From Macrosoma leucophasiata (taxonomy: Eukaryota > Arthropoda > Insecta > Lepidoptera > Hedylidae): DNA of 64,000 bases. A program made the translations under genes and the position numbers. The stretch spans positions 1,890,001 to 1,954,000 of the forward strand of contig JAWQUS010000009.1 in the NCBI GenBank assembly GCA_036365455.1, written 5' to 3'. Positions 53,830 to 64,000 of the stretch are shown here, in pieces (positions within the stretch are counted from its first letter, which is position 1; every line of letters begins with the position of its first letter). Below the pieces are notes generated by a model. It saw only the letters and a list, made by a program, of their open reading frames with translations. It did no database searches and had not been told where the DNA came from.

Positions 53830-54599
53830 TTGACCACAACTGATTTTAAAAAAATTGACTATGTTTTTGATCTACGAGTCAATCGTATTCTTCACAATAA
53901 TATCAATTTTCTTTTTCTTAGCCTTAAAATTATCTCTCAAGAATATAAATTCTTGTCCGAAAAAATCTTTAGCGCAATTTTTTGTGATTTAATTAAATCG
54001 AAAATTTCCTCAGCCCTCTGATATAAAAGCGTTTTGCGAATAATCACAGATTCAATCATTTATTTTTAGACTTCCTTATCCGAATCAAGGGACATTGCAT
54101 CGAGACGTAAATGGATTAATGTTTGCCAAGTAAATTGTCTACATTCTCGATTGTGACAGCTCATAACATTCATTCTGATTCGATTCTTAAATAAATGATG
54201 AAAAGTAAATTTGCAGTGCGAAGCGCGTGGAATTCAACGGATTCCTTCTCGGGCCGTGAGAAATTGTTAAGAGCTTGAAGATTTTTGAATATCCCTTTTT
54301 AGGATTGTGTTTTAGGAAAGTGAGCATGGTATTGTTTCTTGATAACCACTGTGGTACTCGTATCTTCTTTTAAAAATTAAAAAAAATATCGAGATAGATT
54401 TAAAGATTAAGATTTTTTTAACCAACACAGAAATAACATAAAGTTTTCATGTCAACATTTAAGCCATTGCATAGCTTCTATCGCGGGCCTTGAGCGCGGG
54501 GACCGAATTCAGAAATTCCGTAACGTAAAAACCTAACGCTCCCCACTCCGACGGGCACGGAGGTGTGGCCTTAAAATAAAATATATATAAATATTTATA
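53830..54599. other. unassigned spacer
   Basis: About 770 bp. A 63-codon frame at 53830-54021 is not recognised. Confidence 0.4.
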
Positions 54600-54690
54600 T
54601 TTTGTTGGGACTCGAACTCGGTGTCGTCGATTTACGACGGGATAGCGGCGTGGTATTCTCTCGTTGTATCCACTCGGCCACGGTGACTGT
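54600..54690 (-). repeat. tRNA-like sequence with long variable region
   Basis: On the minus strand: GTCACCGTGGCCGAGTGG (box-A-like) ... GACACCGAGTTCGAGTCCC (box-B-like), with a TCGTCG...CGACGA stem between them. It resembles Ser/Leu-type tRNAs but has no clean acceptor. Probably a tRNA-derived repeat head and not a gene. Confidence 0.5.
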
Positions 54691-54781
54691 CACGTAGATG
54701 ATCAAATTTTCTTGATATTACGTATACTGCTGTAGTATAACTGGATGATGTTGGTGGGTAATTTGGTTAAAATATATTGTT

Positions 54782-54838
54782 GACTGGTTTAAGGCACCAG
54801 TCTCTTCGGAGGCGTGGGTTCGAATCCCACCGCTGCCA
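54782..54838 (+). pseudogene. tRNA-Leu(AAG) 3' half
   Basis: GACTGGTTTAAGGCACCAGTC holds the anticodon arm with loop TTTAAGG (AAG). TCTTCGGAGGC is the variable arm and GTGGGTTCGAATCCCAC a perfect T arm, then CGCTGCCA. The 5' acceptor strand and D arm are missing, so it cannot fold as a tRNA. Confidence 0.75.
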
Positions 54839-55013
54839 AGATTGTTTTTGTTCATTTTTTTTTATTGTTTGTTTTTCCATTCAATATTAAAAAAGTGGTA
54901 AATATTAATAAAAAATATTGTTTCATTTTCTATTTTTTTCTTTTATTTGCATTTTATTTTGTTTTGCATAATTTTAGATAATTATGTCGCGGCAGACCCC
55001 GAGTGCCACACGT

Positions 55014-55288
55014 CTTTTTTTTATATAATTAAACAAGCATGCAGTTCACATTGATGTTAAGGGATGACTGTAGCCTATAGACACCCACACATAACCCAGA
55101 GGCCAAAATGCAGATGCGTTGCCACTCCCTAGACCTAAGTTGTTATGTCTCTGTGATAGTTATAACGAGGCGATACATTACCATCTAACTGGAACACCAT
55201 ATTGCTAAACTACCATTTAACGGATAGATTAAATAATGCGGTGGTTCCTACGCCCACGAGCTCTTTCACTGGAGCTCTACCACCAGTA
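55014..55288 (-). mobile_element. SINE-A, diverged, plus an extra head piece
   Basis: T-run to ACCACCAGTAAG. A further 43 bp of SINE-A head (GTATATTAGGTAATGCGGTG...) follows to 55331. Confidence 0.85.
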
Positions 55289-55331
55289 AGTATATTAGGT
55301 AATGCGGTGGTCTCAACGCCCGCGAGCTCCT

Positions 55332-56218
55332 TTTAACATACAAAAAAATATAGCGCATTACCACTCGTAACCCTTTTATCTCGTAATCATATGAAGACCG
55401 GGAGCCCGACAAATCAATAACATTTCCGACGTAGAACATTTTGCAATAACAGTTATTAACGTAAACGTTTTTCCATTCGAACGCTCTCGCTCATGACGAT
55501 TTGATCGGAGAATATTGCTTTACGTTATCTTCTTATGAGTCTGTTGTCAGGGTTCCTATACAACATGCAACGGAAATAATGCACACTATCTAACACCTCG
55601 ATTAGAAAATCGTGTTATAATAATAATACTTGAACTGGAATTAAATGTTTATGCATTTAAAATTTTTATTTAAGAAATAAGTTGTCCTCAATTTGTGCGA
55701 ACAGTATGCACACCCTATGCATACTTACCCTACCTCTACCTACGGCCACACGTAAAACACGAACCGAAAAAAGTAAGTGATGTATGATCTAGCGTAACTT
55801 GGGTACTCTTATTTAATACTCGCTAGTAATAGGATTAATTTTGATTTTCCACTATTTTGTTTTTGAAGTTATTATTTATATTAAAAAGCACGTCTCAACG
55901 AGGTCTAATAAACTTGTTGAGCATTTTATTTTGGATAGACGTTAGTCTCATTTTCGTTTGTATTGACTATTCATCAAATGGGTGACCATGATTTCCTTAA
56001 TTTTAATTAACTTTGGGACAAATAATTACCAATTTCAAAATTGTCTGAAATCGATTTGGTTATCGATTCTGAACTAACTAGTTTCGGGTTGTACATTCAA
56101 TCCTGTTACACGTTGTAAAGGCGCCAGATAAACCTTTGGCTAAGTATTTAATATCTAATATATTGTAAAGATAATAAATAAATATTTATCTTATCTTATT
56201 ATTTATGTCGTAAAATAA
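55332..56218. other. unassigned spacer
   Basis: About 890 bp. No gene or known repeat was recognised. Confidence 0.45.
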
Positions 56219-56530
56219 CTGCCTCAGTAGCGTAGTGGTAGCAGGCCACTACTATTACGCTGGAGGACCTGGGTTCGATTCCCGGGTCGGGGACTATCAG
56301 AGATAACGGTTTAAAATCCTTTATCTCTGCTTCTATTGGGATTTTTCCATTTTCTGGAAGTTTCCCAGTACCCCGGAGTTTGGTGATGTGCCCGGAGATG
56401 GCAACAGGTTCGCCACCTGTTACATGGGCCAAAACGTAACCGGCGAGTCGTGGGTGTTTGCATGTATGATTGAATGCATGCATTTACCTCTGCCTACCCC
56501 TTCGGGGATTACAGGCGTGAAGTTACGTTT
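56219..56530 (+). mobile_element. SINE-B, full length
   Basis: CTGCCTCAGTAGCGTAGTGG head (box A), GGGTTCGATTCCCGGG (box B), body, CAGGCGTGAAGTTACG end. Best plus-strand reference copy. Confidence 0.9.
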
Positions 56531-56795
56531 ATTTCACATTCATGGTATGAAAATACGAAAGCCTTTACCAGAGTTTTAAAAGAATTTCATGAAGTTTTAT
56601 CCAAAACGCAATGGCGTAAAAGACCACTATTTAACAACTAGTAAATTAGTTTATACGGTGGTGCATATACCCTTAAGCTCAGAGCTTCATCAATGGTAAA
56701 TACACGTAACATAGCGCTTGCACTTCTTGACACACCATTGGCGAAATATAGGCGTGAAGATTCGTAAATGCAATTATAACAAGAAAACAGCTTTT

Positions 56796-58265
56796 ACTGG
56801 TGGTAGAGCTCCAGTGAGGGAGCTCGCAGGCGTAGGCACCACCGCATTACCTAATATACTTGCCGCTAAATGGTAGTGTTCAGCACTATCGTGTTCCGGT
56901 CAGGTGGTAATGTACGGCCCTGTAATTTCTGGCACAGAGGCGTAACACCTTAGGCTTCAGGAGTAGTAACGCATCTGCATTTTGACCTTGGTCTTTGTGT
57001 AAGTGTCTATAGGCGGCAGTCATCACTTAAGAGGGCAGTCTGCGAGCGTGGGAATTTATTAGGTTGGGGAAAAAGTTTCTTCGCATTTTTTGAGATAATT
57101 CAAAACATTTTTTAACATAGTTTATTTAAATTTAACTAAAGTATGTATGTACCATTTTGTTCGATAACCTTTTGCCATCTTGTAGGTAGGGACGTGATCC
57201 CATTGCTATACACATTTTGGGACTTCTCATCGAAATACCGCGACAAGTGGATTTGGCAGTCCTCTCGTGATGTTAACCTAATATTGAATAAAGAATTCTG
57301 AAGAGACCGAAACAGGTGGAAATCTGAAGGTGCAAGGTCAGGACTATACGGCGGATGCATTAACACCTCCCAGCCAAACTCTTTTAATTTTTGCTGAGTG
57401 GCTATAGATGTGTGAGGTCTAGCGTCAGCAACATCACCTTATTGCGAGTTAACCCGGGTTTCGCCACAGTCTGTGAAGCCTGACCGGCCTTTGACCACGA
57501 CCTTTTTCGCACGTTCTTGTCGTACGTGATCCACTTTTCATCACCAGTTATCAGCTTCTTCAAAAATGATTCGGTTTCATTACGTCGTAATAAAGAATCA
57601 CAAATGAGTACACGGTTCATTAGGTTTCTTTCAGTGAGCTCGTGAGGTACCCAAAAATCGAGCTTTTTTTTGTACCCAGCTTTTTTCACATGCGCCAAAA
57701 CTGTTTTGTGATCAATTCTCAGTTCTTCAGCTACTTCGTAACTACTGATATGTCGATCTTACTCCACTTTTTCAAAAATGGCATCCATTTTATCCGTAAC
57801 CAGAGCGAGACGACCGGAGCGATCAAAATTTCCGGATTGAAAACGCTTAAACCAAATTTGTGCTACTCTCACAGACACTGCACTAGGTCCATAAACGTTG
57901 CAAATTTTTTTTGCGGCTTGCTTTGCAGATTTACCTTTTTTGTAGTAAAATTTTAAAATGTATCGAATTTCTTCATTAGATTCACTCATCTTGACAGTAC
58001 GAAAAACAAATGAAAATCACACATTTGCCTAATTTGAATTTGGAATTATGTTCTTTAAAATTTTAACTTTCAATGATACCAAAACCAGCCAGATACAAAT
58101 ACTACAGCCAAAGAGATTTTATTACAAGTTCATTCATACTATAATGCGAAAAGACTTTTTCCCCAACCTATTATTTTTGAACGCACACATAGAAGTTTTC
58201 TACTCACACAAATACATCAATGTGAACTGCATGCTTGTCTGCCACTTCCATTTAATAAAAAAAAA
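56796..58265 (+). mobile_element. SINE-A split by an insertion that carries mariner copy 4
   Basis: Head and body 56796-57030, tail 58215-58265. The intervening DNA is mariner plus ~30 bp on the left and ~45 bp on the right that belong to neither element. Confidence 0.85.
57062..58168 (-). mobile_element. mariner copy 4, internally deleted
   Basis: GGTTGGGGAAAAAG... to ...CTTTTTCCCCAACC, TA on both sides (57060-57061, 58169-58170). 1107 bp, about 180 bp shorter than copies 1-3. The deletion at about 57424 removes the part with WWDWKGI and HHDNARPH. A stop interrupts the N-terminal half near 57759. Non-autonomous. Confidence 0.95.
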
Positions 58266-58668
58266 CATTAATTCAATCCTAATCCAATACAACAGGAATA
58301 AAAAAATACTAAGCGAGCAGTCACAAAGTTAATACGAGTAAAGTTTTCGTGGAGTACATTCCGTAGTTGTCGACGTAGGCGAGGTTTGAAATTTTGTAAG
58401 AGTTCTCATTCGATAAAGGAATGAGAAATTTCAATACGCGCACTGAAAGTGAATGCTGCACGCTTTTACTGTAGCACATATTTTTCCTATACGTTGGGGT
58501 GAATGTATTTCGATCTTATGATTTTTTTGTAATAGAAGTAACAATTCATGTATATATATTGTGAAGTAATTTAGTTTTAGGCAATCTTTCCCTAAATAGA
58601 AACAATTTATGAAGCCTGCATATTGGTCGTACACATGTTTTTTAAGTAATAAGTAAGGAAGGTGGCTG
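58266..58668. other. unassigned spacer
   Basis: Nothing was recognised. Confidence 0.4.
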
Positions 58669-59045
58669 GTGAAATATATTTTATTTTTAAAGAAAAATGG
58701 AAAGCATGTGTTAATGCGAAATAATATAAAAACAATTATTAAGGGTAAAAGCGACTTCTTTACGATATTCAATAAACTTAAAAGTCTATTATATCGGTTG
58801 CCTAACTAGCATAGTTGGTCATAGATGGCGCTACTGCTACCATAAAGCAATGCAATAGATGTGAAGGAAAGATTTGACAAATCGGGCAGGGCTTCAGTAG
58901 CTCAATTGGAAGAGCGGCTGGACTAGATTCCCAGTAGGTCGCGAGTTCGAGCCTCGCCTGAAGTCAAATTTTTCTTTCCATTTTTCTTTAAAAATAAAAT
59001 ATATTTCACAAGCATGTGTTAATGCGAAATAATATAAAAACAATT
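58669..59045. mobile_element. tRNA-foldback copy F5
   Basis: GTGAAATATATTTTATTTTT at the left mirrors AAAAATAAAATATATTTCAC at the right. One tRNA-like sequence on plus at 58890-58965; spacer AGATGGCGCTACTGCTACC. Confidence 0.75.
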
Positions 59046-59622
59046 AACAATATAATGTTCTTTTGATTTCTGTGGTCTAACAACCATTTATTGGTCAACG
59101 GAATACGTTGACCATTAAAATAGTTTGTTAAATATTAAATTTTCAATTTTTGAAAGAATTAAGAAATGTGTGTTACTGGATCGGTTTCCTAAAAGTTTTT
59201 ATATTTTTGAAGATCTATCCAATTTTTACCCAGGATTCGTGAGAAACAAAACCACAATCATTTTGGGCACCTTAAAAGGAGAGAAAACAACAAATTCAGA
59301 ACGATTTCGTTAATGAGCTCACTTTAGTAAGTAAAAGCAATCAACTTTTGATTTTTCGAACGTAAGTTAAGCGATGAATTCGTTCTAATTTTCAATTTAT
59401 AAGCCGAAATTATTCCAATTTCATATAACTTGAGCGTTCGAAAGAGTTTTTAATGGCGCATTTTAATGTTAATAACTTAAAGTTGTGTTGTAATCACCAT
59501 CCCTTGAGGGCATTGAATAAAGTGGTAATTAAAGAAATAATAATTTAAGGCGATGATGAATTAGCGAGGATAATTTCTTAGCTTTGTCATTTACGAATTT
59601 ATATTTTGACTAAGCATCATGG
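59046..59622. other. unassigned spacer
   Basis: A 62-codon open frame at 59125-59313 is not recognised. Confidence 0.4.
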
Positions 59623-59877
59623 TTGTTTTATATTATTTCGCATTAACACATGCTTGTGAAATATATTTTATTTAAAGAAACTAACTAGCATAGTTGGCAA
59701 TAGATGGCGCTGCTGCTACCATAAAGCAATGCAATAGATATGACGGAAAGATTTGACAAATCAGGGCAGGACTTCAGTAGCTCAATTGGAAGAGCGGCTG
59801 GACTAGATTCCCAGTAGGCCGCGAGTTCGAGTCTCGCCTGAAGTCAAATTTTTCTTTCCATTTTTCTTTAAATAAAA
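59623..59877. mobile_element. tRNA-foldback copy F6
   Basis: Left arm GTTTTATATTATTTCGCATT to TTATTTAAAGAAA, spacer, tRNA-like sequence on plus at 59770-59845, partial right arm. An imperfect 12-bp duplication (taagcatcatgg at 59611, taagcataatgg at 59878) flanks it. Confidence 0.75.
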
Positions 59878-59900
59878 TAAGCATAATGGCTTTTACAAAT

Positions 59901-60058
59901 GACGACCCGGTTGGTCCCGCGGTGTGAGATGACCATTTGATTCGAAGGGTCGCGGGTTCGATCCCCGCCCCGGGACAAATGTTTGTATGGCCTACAGATA
60001 TTTATTCCAGGTCTGGGTGTTCGTGTATGTGTTGTTTGTATGTAACGGCACCCAGTAT
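59901..60058 (+). mobile_element. SINE-C, tRNA-derived
   Basis: GACGACCCGGTTGGTCCCGC head, GGTCGCGGGTTCGATCCCCG (box B), GGTCTGGGTGTTCGTGTATG body. Shorter than the 24666 copy. Confidence 0.78.
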
Positions 60059-60346
60059 CTCTACTTTTAATTTATCAGGCAGTACGAAGTTGGTTGGCAG
60101 AGCTAGTTGCACGAGCTAGTTGCAAAAATTTTACCATTTTGGTGCAACTCAACCTTACACTAGCTTTTACTTTAACAATTAAAATTAGAGAAGTGTGTAA
60201 GATTTTACAATAACATTAATTTTAACAAATATTTTGGTAGAACCGAAATTGAGCTTAAGTTGCATCAAGATATTTGTTAAAGCTAAAGTTAAAGAAATCT
60301 GTTAAAGTTAGAGAAGGATGTGAAATGTTACAATAGCTTAAACAAT

Positions 60347-60614
60347 TTCTTTTTATGTTATGGAAGTGGCAAACAAGCTTGCAGTTCACATTAATGTTAA
60401 GTGATGACTGCAGCCTATAGACACTTACACAAAGACCAAGGTCAGATGCGTTACCACTCCAGAGGCCTTAGGTGTTATGCCTCTGTGCCGGCAATTACAT
60501 TACCACCTGACCGGAACACGATAGTGCTGAACACTACCATTTAGGGGCAAGTTTATAGGTAATGCGGTGGTGCCTACGCCCGTGTGCTCTGTCACTGGAG
60601 CTCTATCACCAGTA
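60347..60614 (-). mobile_element. SINE-A with small deletions
   Basis: TTTTTATGTTATGGAAGTGG to the GAGCTCTATCACCAGT head. Confidence 0.9.
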
Positions 60615-60889
60615 AAAAAACCAACAGTAAAATATCGTGATAATAAGCGATGTATTTTTTCGTAGCACTACTTGATCATCTACGTCGTAGAGGTTCATAG
60701 CGCTACGTATAGCTACGACAGTTTTTCTAACACCCATTTGTAAACAGTTTGGCACGGTTTTGGCCCGGCCCTGAGTATCCGTTGCCAAGCACCGCGGATT
60801 AATTTCGGCTGACAATATGGATTAGCTGTATCGTTATATTTTGAACGGAAATATGATTATGGTATAATAATTAAATACTATGTTAATAC
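60615..60889. other. unassigned spacer with a CTACG-rich stretch
   Basis: TTTTTCGTAGCACTACTTGA, GCGCTACGTATAGCTACG: similar in style to 30166-30210; family unknown. Confidence 0.4.
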
Positions 60890-61339
60890 TGTAGAAATTA
60901 AACATGCGGATTTTCTCGCGTATACAACACTCCCAAACTTCTTCATACACCCGACGTTTCGGTCGCTTTCCAGCTACCGTGGTCACGGGCTGACTAACTC
61001 GACGATGTTCAGCCTGGTTTTATATAGCTGAGACAGAACACAACCCTAGTGCGATGTAAACTACTAGTGGCGCCATCTATCGAGATCTATTACTGAAAAC
61101 TACGTTGCCATGTCATGCTAGCGCCACCTGTTTCTGAGACGTCTGGCATAACGGTCCGGATTCACGCAAAAGTTACTAACCGTATCTCGTGGTTTTGCAG
61201 ATTTACTAGTTTGGGATTTCAATTTGGATATAATGGGATCCCAATTCGTCGTATACGCGTGACGGAGTGTTGTATACGCGAGAAAATCCGCAAGTCTATT
61301 TCTACAATGTATGAAGCTCGCGAAAACCTACGAAAACGT
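60890..61339 (-). mobile_element. PLE-derived element, second subfamily
   Basis: TGTAGAAATTAAACATGCGG at the left mirrors CCGCAAGTCTATTTCTACA at the right, and TTCTCGCGTATACAACACTC is inverted on both ends. The left part has CCCGACGTTTCGGTCGC and GCTACCGTGGTCACGGGC. Interior about 300 bp without coding. Strand is inferred from the module position. Confidence 0.65.
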
Positions 61340-61389
61340 TATGTTAATATGTTATGATGTCTATTTGGAAAATGCATGTTTGATAGATA

Positions 61390-61572
61390 CGAGGGTGGAT
61401 CCAAAAGTTCGAAGCCCGACCAAGAAGATGAAAGAAAAGTGGGTCTTAATTTATTTTTATTTTTCGACATAGTCTCCATCTAGCTCAACACACTTCTTCC
61501 ACCTGAACTGCAACTTGTTTATCCCCTCGAAAAAAAAAGATTCCGGAAGGTCGGCGAAAAACACGCTTACTT
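61390..61572 (-). mobile_element. second mariner family, 3' end
   Basis: Minus strand reads open through PESFFFEGINKLQFRWKKCV, then ELDGDYVEK and a stop, the typical C-terminus of several mariner transposases. The end CGAGGGTGGATCCAAAAGTT is a mariner-type terminal repeat beside TA at 61388-61389. All catalytic parts are missing. Confidence 0.75.
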
Positions 61573-61593
61573 TTGTGTATGTATTAACATTCA

Positions 61594-61832
61594 TCTATAC
61601 AAATAAATAACATTGGAGTGTCTGTTTGTAATATAAAAATAACCGCTTTTTAGTAAATGCATAATATGTATGTAGACACGGTACATTTACCAACAACATT
61701 TTTTCCATTTTTTGTCTGTCTGTCTGTCTGTTTGTTGGGGTTAATCTCGGGATCGGCTTTATCGATTTTGACAGGACTTTCACTGGTAGATAGCTTATGT
61801 AATAAGGAGTAACTTAGGCTACTACACAGACA
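61594..61832 (+). mobile_element. HelA Helitron-like, 3' end lost
   Basis: TCTATACAAATAAATAACAT, TTGGAGTGTCTGTTTGTAAT, (CTGT)n, GATTTTGACAGGACTTTCAC to TAACTTAGGCTAC. Confidence 0.62.
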
Positions 61833-62102
61833 TCAATTAGTGACGTGTTATACACGTGCACCTGTGTGCGTAGCACGTACAAAATATCAACCGTCGCCCA
61901 TAAGAGGGGAGGAGGTTGGGTGATGCGGGGAAATTGGGAGGGACGTCGAAGTGTCCATTCTATACGTAGTATTTTTACTTATTCTCTGGTATCGCCTTAG
62001 AGGTGTAAGGTAGAGTTATAAAAAAAATGTCCTAATAATCGAAAAAAAACTACTGTGTAAATATTTGCTGTGTGAAATGTGAAATTTGAGCTGGAAGCTT
62101 AT

Positions 62103-62252
62103 TTGCCAAGGCAAACAAGCTTGCAGCTCACATTAATGTTAAGTCTTAGTGTGTCTATAGAGATCTACACAAAAACTAGAGGTCATCACTTAATATCAAT
62201 GTGGACTGAACGCTGGTTTGCCACTTTCATTGCATTAAAAAAAACGAATGCA
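62103..62252. mobile_element. SINE-A tails joined head to head
   Basis: 62103-62175 is a minus-strand tail (GGCAAACAAGCTTGCAGC) and 62176-62252 a plus-strand tail (CACTTAATATCAATGTGGAC to an A-tail). They form an imperfect palindrome. Confidence 0.75.
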
Positions 62253-62399
62253 GTCAGTCAACCGAACACTCCACCGGTCAAACCATTTCAATAGGGCGGT
62301 AGTAACAACAGGTACAATAACGCAGGATGGGTAGCAGCTTCACGCCAATCATGGCGATTATGGTATTTTCTCCCCTACGGGCACTGCCTTCACTGCATG

Positions 62400-62632
62400 A
62401 GAAATTCGACACTCGGATGTAAGCGGAAAGAAAAAAAATCTGGTTGCCTGTAAAGTCGGTTTTACGGGCGAAGATTTTACGTGACAACGTCTTTTTCTCG
62501 GTAGAAAGGCATTCGCCGGTCCGGCAGGCCTCTCTCTCGTTCGGTGACTCATCGTTACGTTACCGGGCGGTACACTTTTTCATGAGTGACTCCGAGCCGC
62601 AACCTAATTTAAGACGTTGTCACGTCAAAACA
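62400..62632 (-). repeat. two-copy repeat, copy 2, with 15-bp internal inverted repeat
   Basis: ACGTGACAACGTCTT at 62479-62493 and AAGACGTTGTCACGT at 62611-62625 are exact complements. Sequence outside them (CTGTAAAGTCGGTTTTACGG) is also shared with 12078-12262, so these are not the element ends. Confidence 0.6.
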
Positions 62633-62637
62633 GAAAG

Positions 62638-63199
62638 AAAAACCGGTCAAGTGCGTGTCGGGCCACGCGCAGTGTAGGGTTCATATTTAGTGCATTTACA
62701 GAGTAAGAAATGTAATGGAAAAAAAAATTAGTCGACTATAACTCGCAAACTTGTGAAGCCAACTTAAGTGTGATAGTTTTCCTTTTAATTTCATTATATA
62801 TGGCTACTGTTACCGTAACGTTTGAATTTCTAACAACAACCGTTTAGTCGGTGGGGGAGGGACACTTGGCTCTAACGAAAATTGGGCCTTTAAAGCTTAA
62901 TAAGTCACGAACAGTTAACTGAATCGAAAAATGATGTTTCCACACCCTAATATTTTTAAAAGACCTATCCAACGATATCCCACATTATATAGAAACCGAA
63001 ATATAAAAAAAATATCCACGAGTTACAGTTAAGGGAGTTACCCTAAATAAAAAAAAAACGTGTTTTTATTCTACTACTTTGTCGGCCTAATTAAGTTGTA
63101 TACTTGTGCCAAATTTCAACCGAGGACGAACAGACAGACAGACAGACGGACGGACATGGCGAAACTATAAGGATTCCTTGTTTACTACGGAACCCTAAA
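62638..63199 (+). mobile_element. GGGTTCCGTA-type repeat, intact copy
   Basis: AAAACCGGTCAAGTGCGTGT start to TTTACTACGGAACCCTAAAA end with a (CAGA)n run. Reference for the nested copy at 16552-17810. Confidence 0.7.
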
Positions 63200-63202
63200 A
63201 AT

Positions 63203-63276
63203 GGAATCAGGCAGGCATCGAACCTGCGACCTCCGGATAACCAGTTCAGCCACTTTCCCACTAAGCTACCGAAGTC
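63203..63276 (-). repeat. tRNA-like sequence, second foldback family
   Basis: Minus strand: GACTTCGGTAGCTTAGTGGG, GGAGGTCGCAGGTTCGATGC, CTGCCTGATTCC. Acceptor GACTTCG does not pair with the 3' end; D and T arms are tRNA-like. Probably repeat-derived. Confidence 0.5.
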
Positions 63277-63588
63277 GTTAACCTGAGCGTCGAATTTTCT
63301 TTCCGTTTCTCATCCGATTTTAACCGATTTGTTAGATTATGTTTGTTCCATTTCATCGGGATTGTTAATAATTTGCGATGTAAAAAGTTTCTTGACGCGA
63401 ACCTTGTTATGAAACTTGTTTCGTAAACTTTTGTAATATATTTATTTACGGAAATTGTAACTTGAGTTATGAAACGTTAATATAAAAATCCGGTAAACTT
63501 CAATCGGGCGAGCACATAAAGTTTCCGTGGACGGAATATAGACAGATCGTATTCTATAGGATATTTGCAATAATTTAAATACCGACCA
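63277..63588. other. unassigned spacer
   Basis: Starts with ATTTTCTTTCCGTTTCTC, the usual neighbour of this tRNA-like family. Otherwise not recognised. Confidence 0.4.
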
Positions 63589-63726
63589 ACTTATTCATTA
63601 ACGTACATTAGCTACGTTCAGCTATAGAATGCTTTGTCTTTGTCAGTTGCATCGTCAAATGTGCAGGATAGAAAAAGACAAGGGTGAGATTAGCAACACT
63701 TTAGCTAAAATACGTTTATGAATAAG
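63589..63726. mobile_element. MITE, second copy
   Basis: CTTATTCATTAACGTACATT to TACGTTTATGAATAAG, collinear with 48041-48182 (GCTTTGTCTTTGTCAGTTGC shared). Confidence 0.75.
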
Positions 63727-63920
63727 AGGGTTAAGGTACAATTCCGTGCATCGCGATCGATCGCGGCCGCGCGCGGCCTACTATTGGCGTCGGCCGCTCG
63801 CGACAATAGACACAATATGAAAATGTATGGTACCGCTTCCGTGGCCCGCGACAGACGCGCGCGTCCAACGAGTGTCGTGAGCCGCGCGCGGCACGCCGAC
63901 TCTAGATGACTCAGGTTTAT
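63727..63920. other. GC- and CpG-rich block
   Basis: CGCGATCGATCGCGGCCGCG, CGACAGACGCGCGCGTCC, GAGCCGCGCGCGGCACGCC. Very different from the AT-rich surroundings. Open frames exist on both strands but none has recognisable motifs. Could be a promoter or exon of a gene beyond the window, or a GC-rich repeat. Confidence 0.35.
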
Positions 63921-63924
63921 TGTG

Positions 63925-64000
63925 TTGAACCATAGAGCAACACCGGAGGGGAGTAGCCATATGCAGGCGTTCCCCTCTGTCATAGTACAAGCCCAAATGG
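63925..64000 (+). repeat. GC-rich three-copy motif, copy 3
   Basis: CATAGAGCAACAC, GGAGGGGAGTAGCCATATGC, TTCCCCTCTGT. It lacks the GGGCCACCGGCCGC part of copies 1 and 2 and is cut by the window end. Confidence 0.55.

Noticed and set aside
1..64000. LTR retrotransposon or endogenous virus
   Set aside because: No long direct terminal repeats, gag/protease/integrase motifs or envelope-like frames were seen.

Overview
The window looks like intergenic or intronic DNA of a moth or butterfly. The reasons are: a dominant SINE with the layout of the HaSE/Metulj SINEs of Lepidoptera (more than 30 copies or fragments), cecropia-type mariners, RTE and CR1-like LINEs, Penelope-like elements, Helitron-like fragments with TC and CTAG ends, AT-rich spacer DNA, and almost no host coding sequence. 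No LTR element, CRISPR array, prokaryotic operon or virus was recognised.

Family names used here: SINE-A = HaSE/Metulj-like SINE. SINE-5S = SINE with a 5S rRNA-like head and an (ATT)n tail. SINE-B and SINE-C = tRNA-derived SINEs. tRNA-foldback = a repeat carrying a 76-nt tRNA-like sequence within inverted or tandem arms. HelA to HelD = Helitron-like elements. PLE = Penelope-like element.

Layout. 1-3.6 kb: PLE copies, one inserted in a SINE-A with a 10-bp target duplication, and a SINE-5S inserted in another SINE-A. 4.6-5.8 kb: mariner copy 1. 6-15 kb: a hairpin MITE, RTE tails, SINEs, and a HelD element that received a 169-bp RTE stub. 15-24.5 kb: tRNA-foldbacks, a three-layer nest (16.55-17.81 kb), mariner copy 2, a tRNA-Trp(CCA) gene (22119-22190) and a 3-unit tandem repeat. 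25.7-28.8 kb: a near-full-length dead RTE. 29-39.5 kb: SINE-B nests, tRNA-foldback, a MITE split by a SINE-A, and a CR1-like RT relic. 39.9-41.2 kb: mariner copy 3, the least damaged. 41.29-41.53 kb: the best host-gene candidate, a first coding exon with Inr and DPE core promoter motifs, a signal peptide and a splice donor. 42-64 kb: more SINEs, a 91-bp-arm PLE palindrome, MITEs, mariner copy 4, a second mariner family, tRNA-like sequences and a GC-rich end.

The retroelements probably act as a community. LINEs such as RTE and CR1 supply reverse transcriptase that the SINEs could borrow, but every LINE, PLE and mariner coding region here is truncated or broken. Intact functional candidates are limited to the tRNA-Trp gene and the exon at 41.3 kb. 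Coordinates of old repeats are approximate to about 10 bp unless a target-site duplication fixes them.
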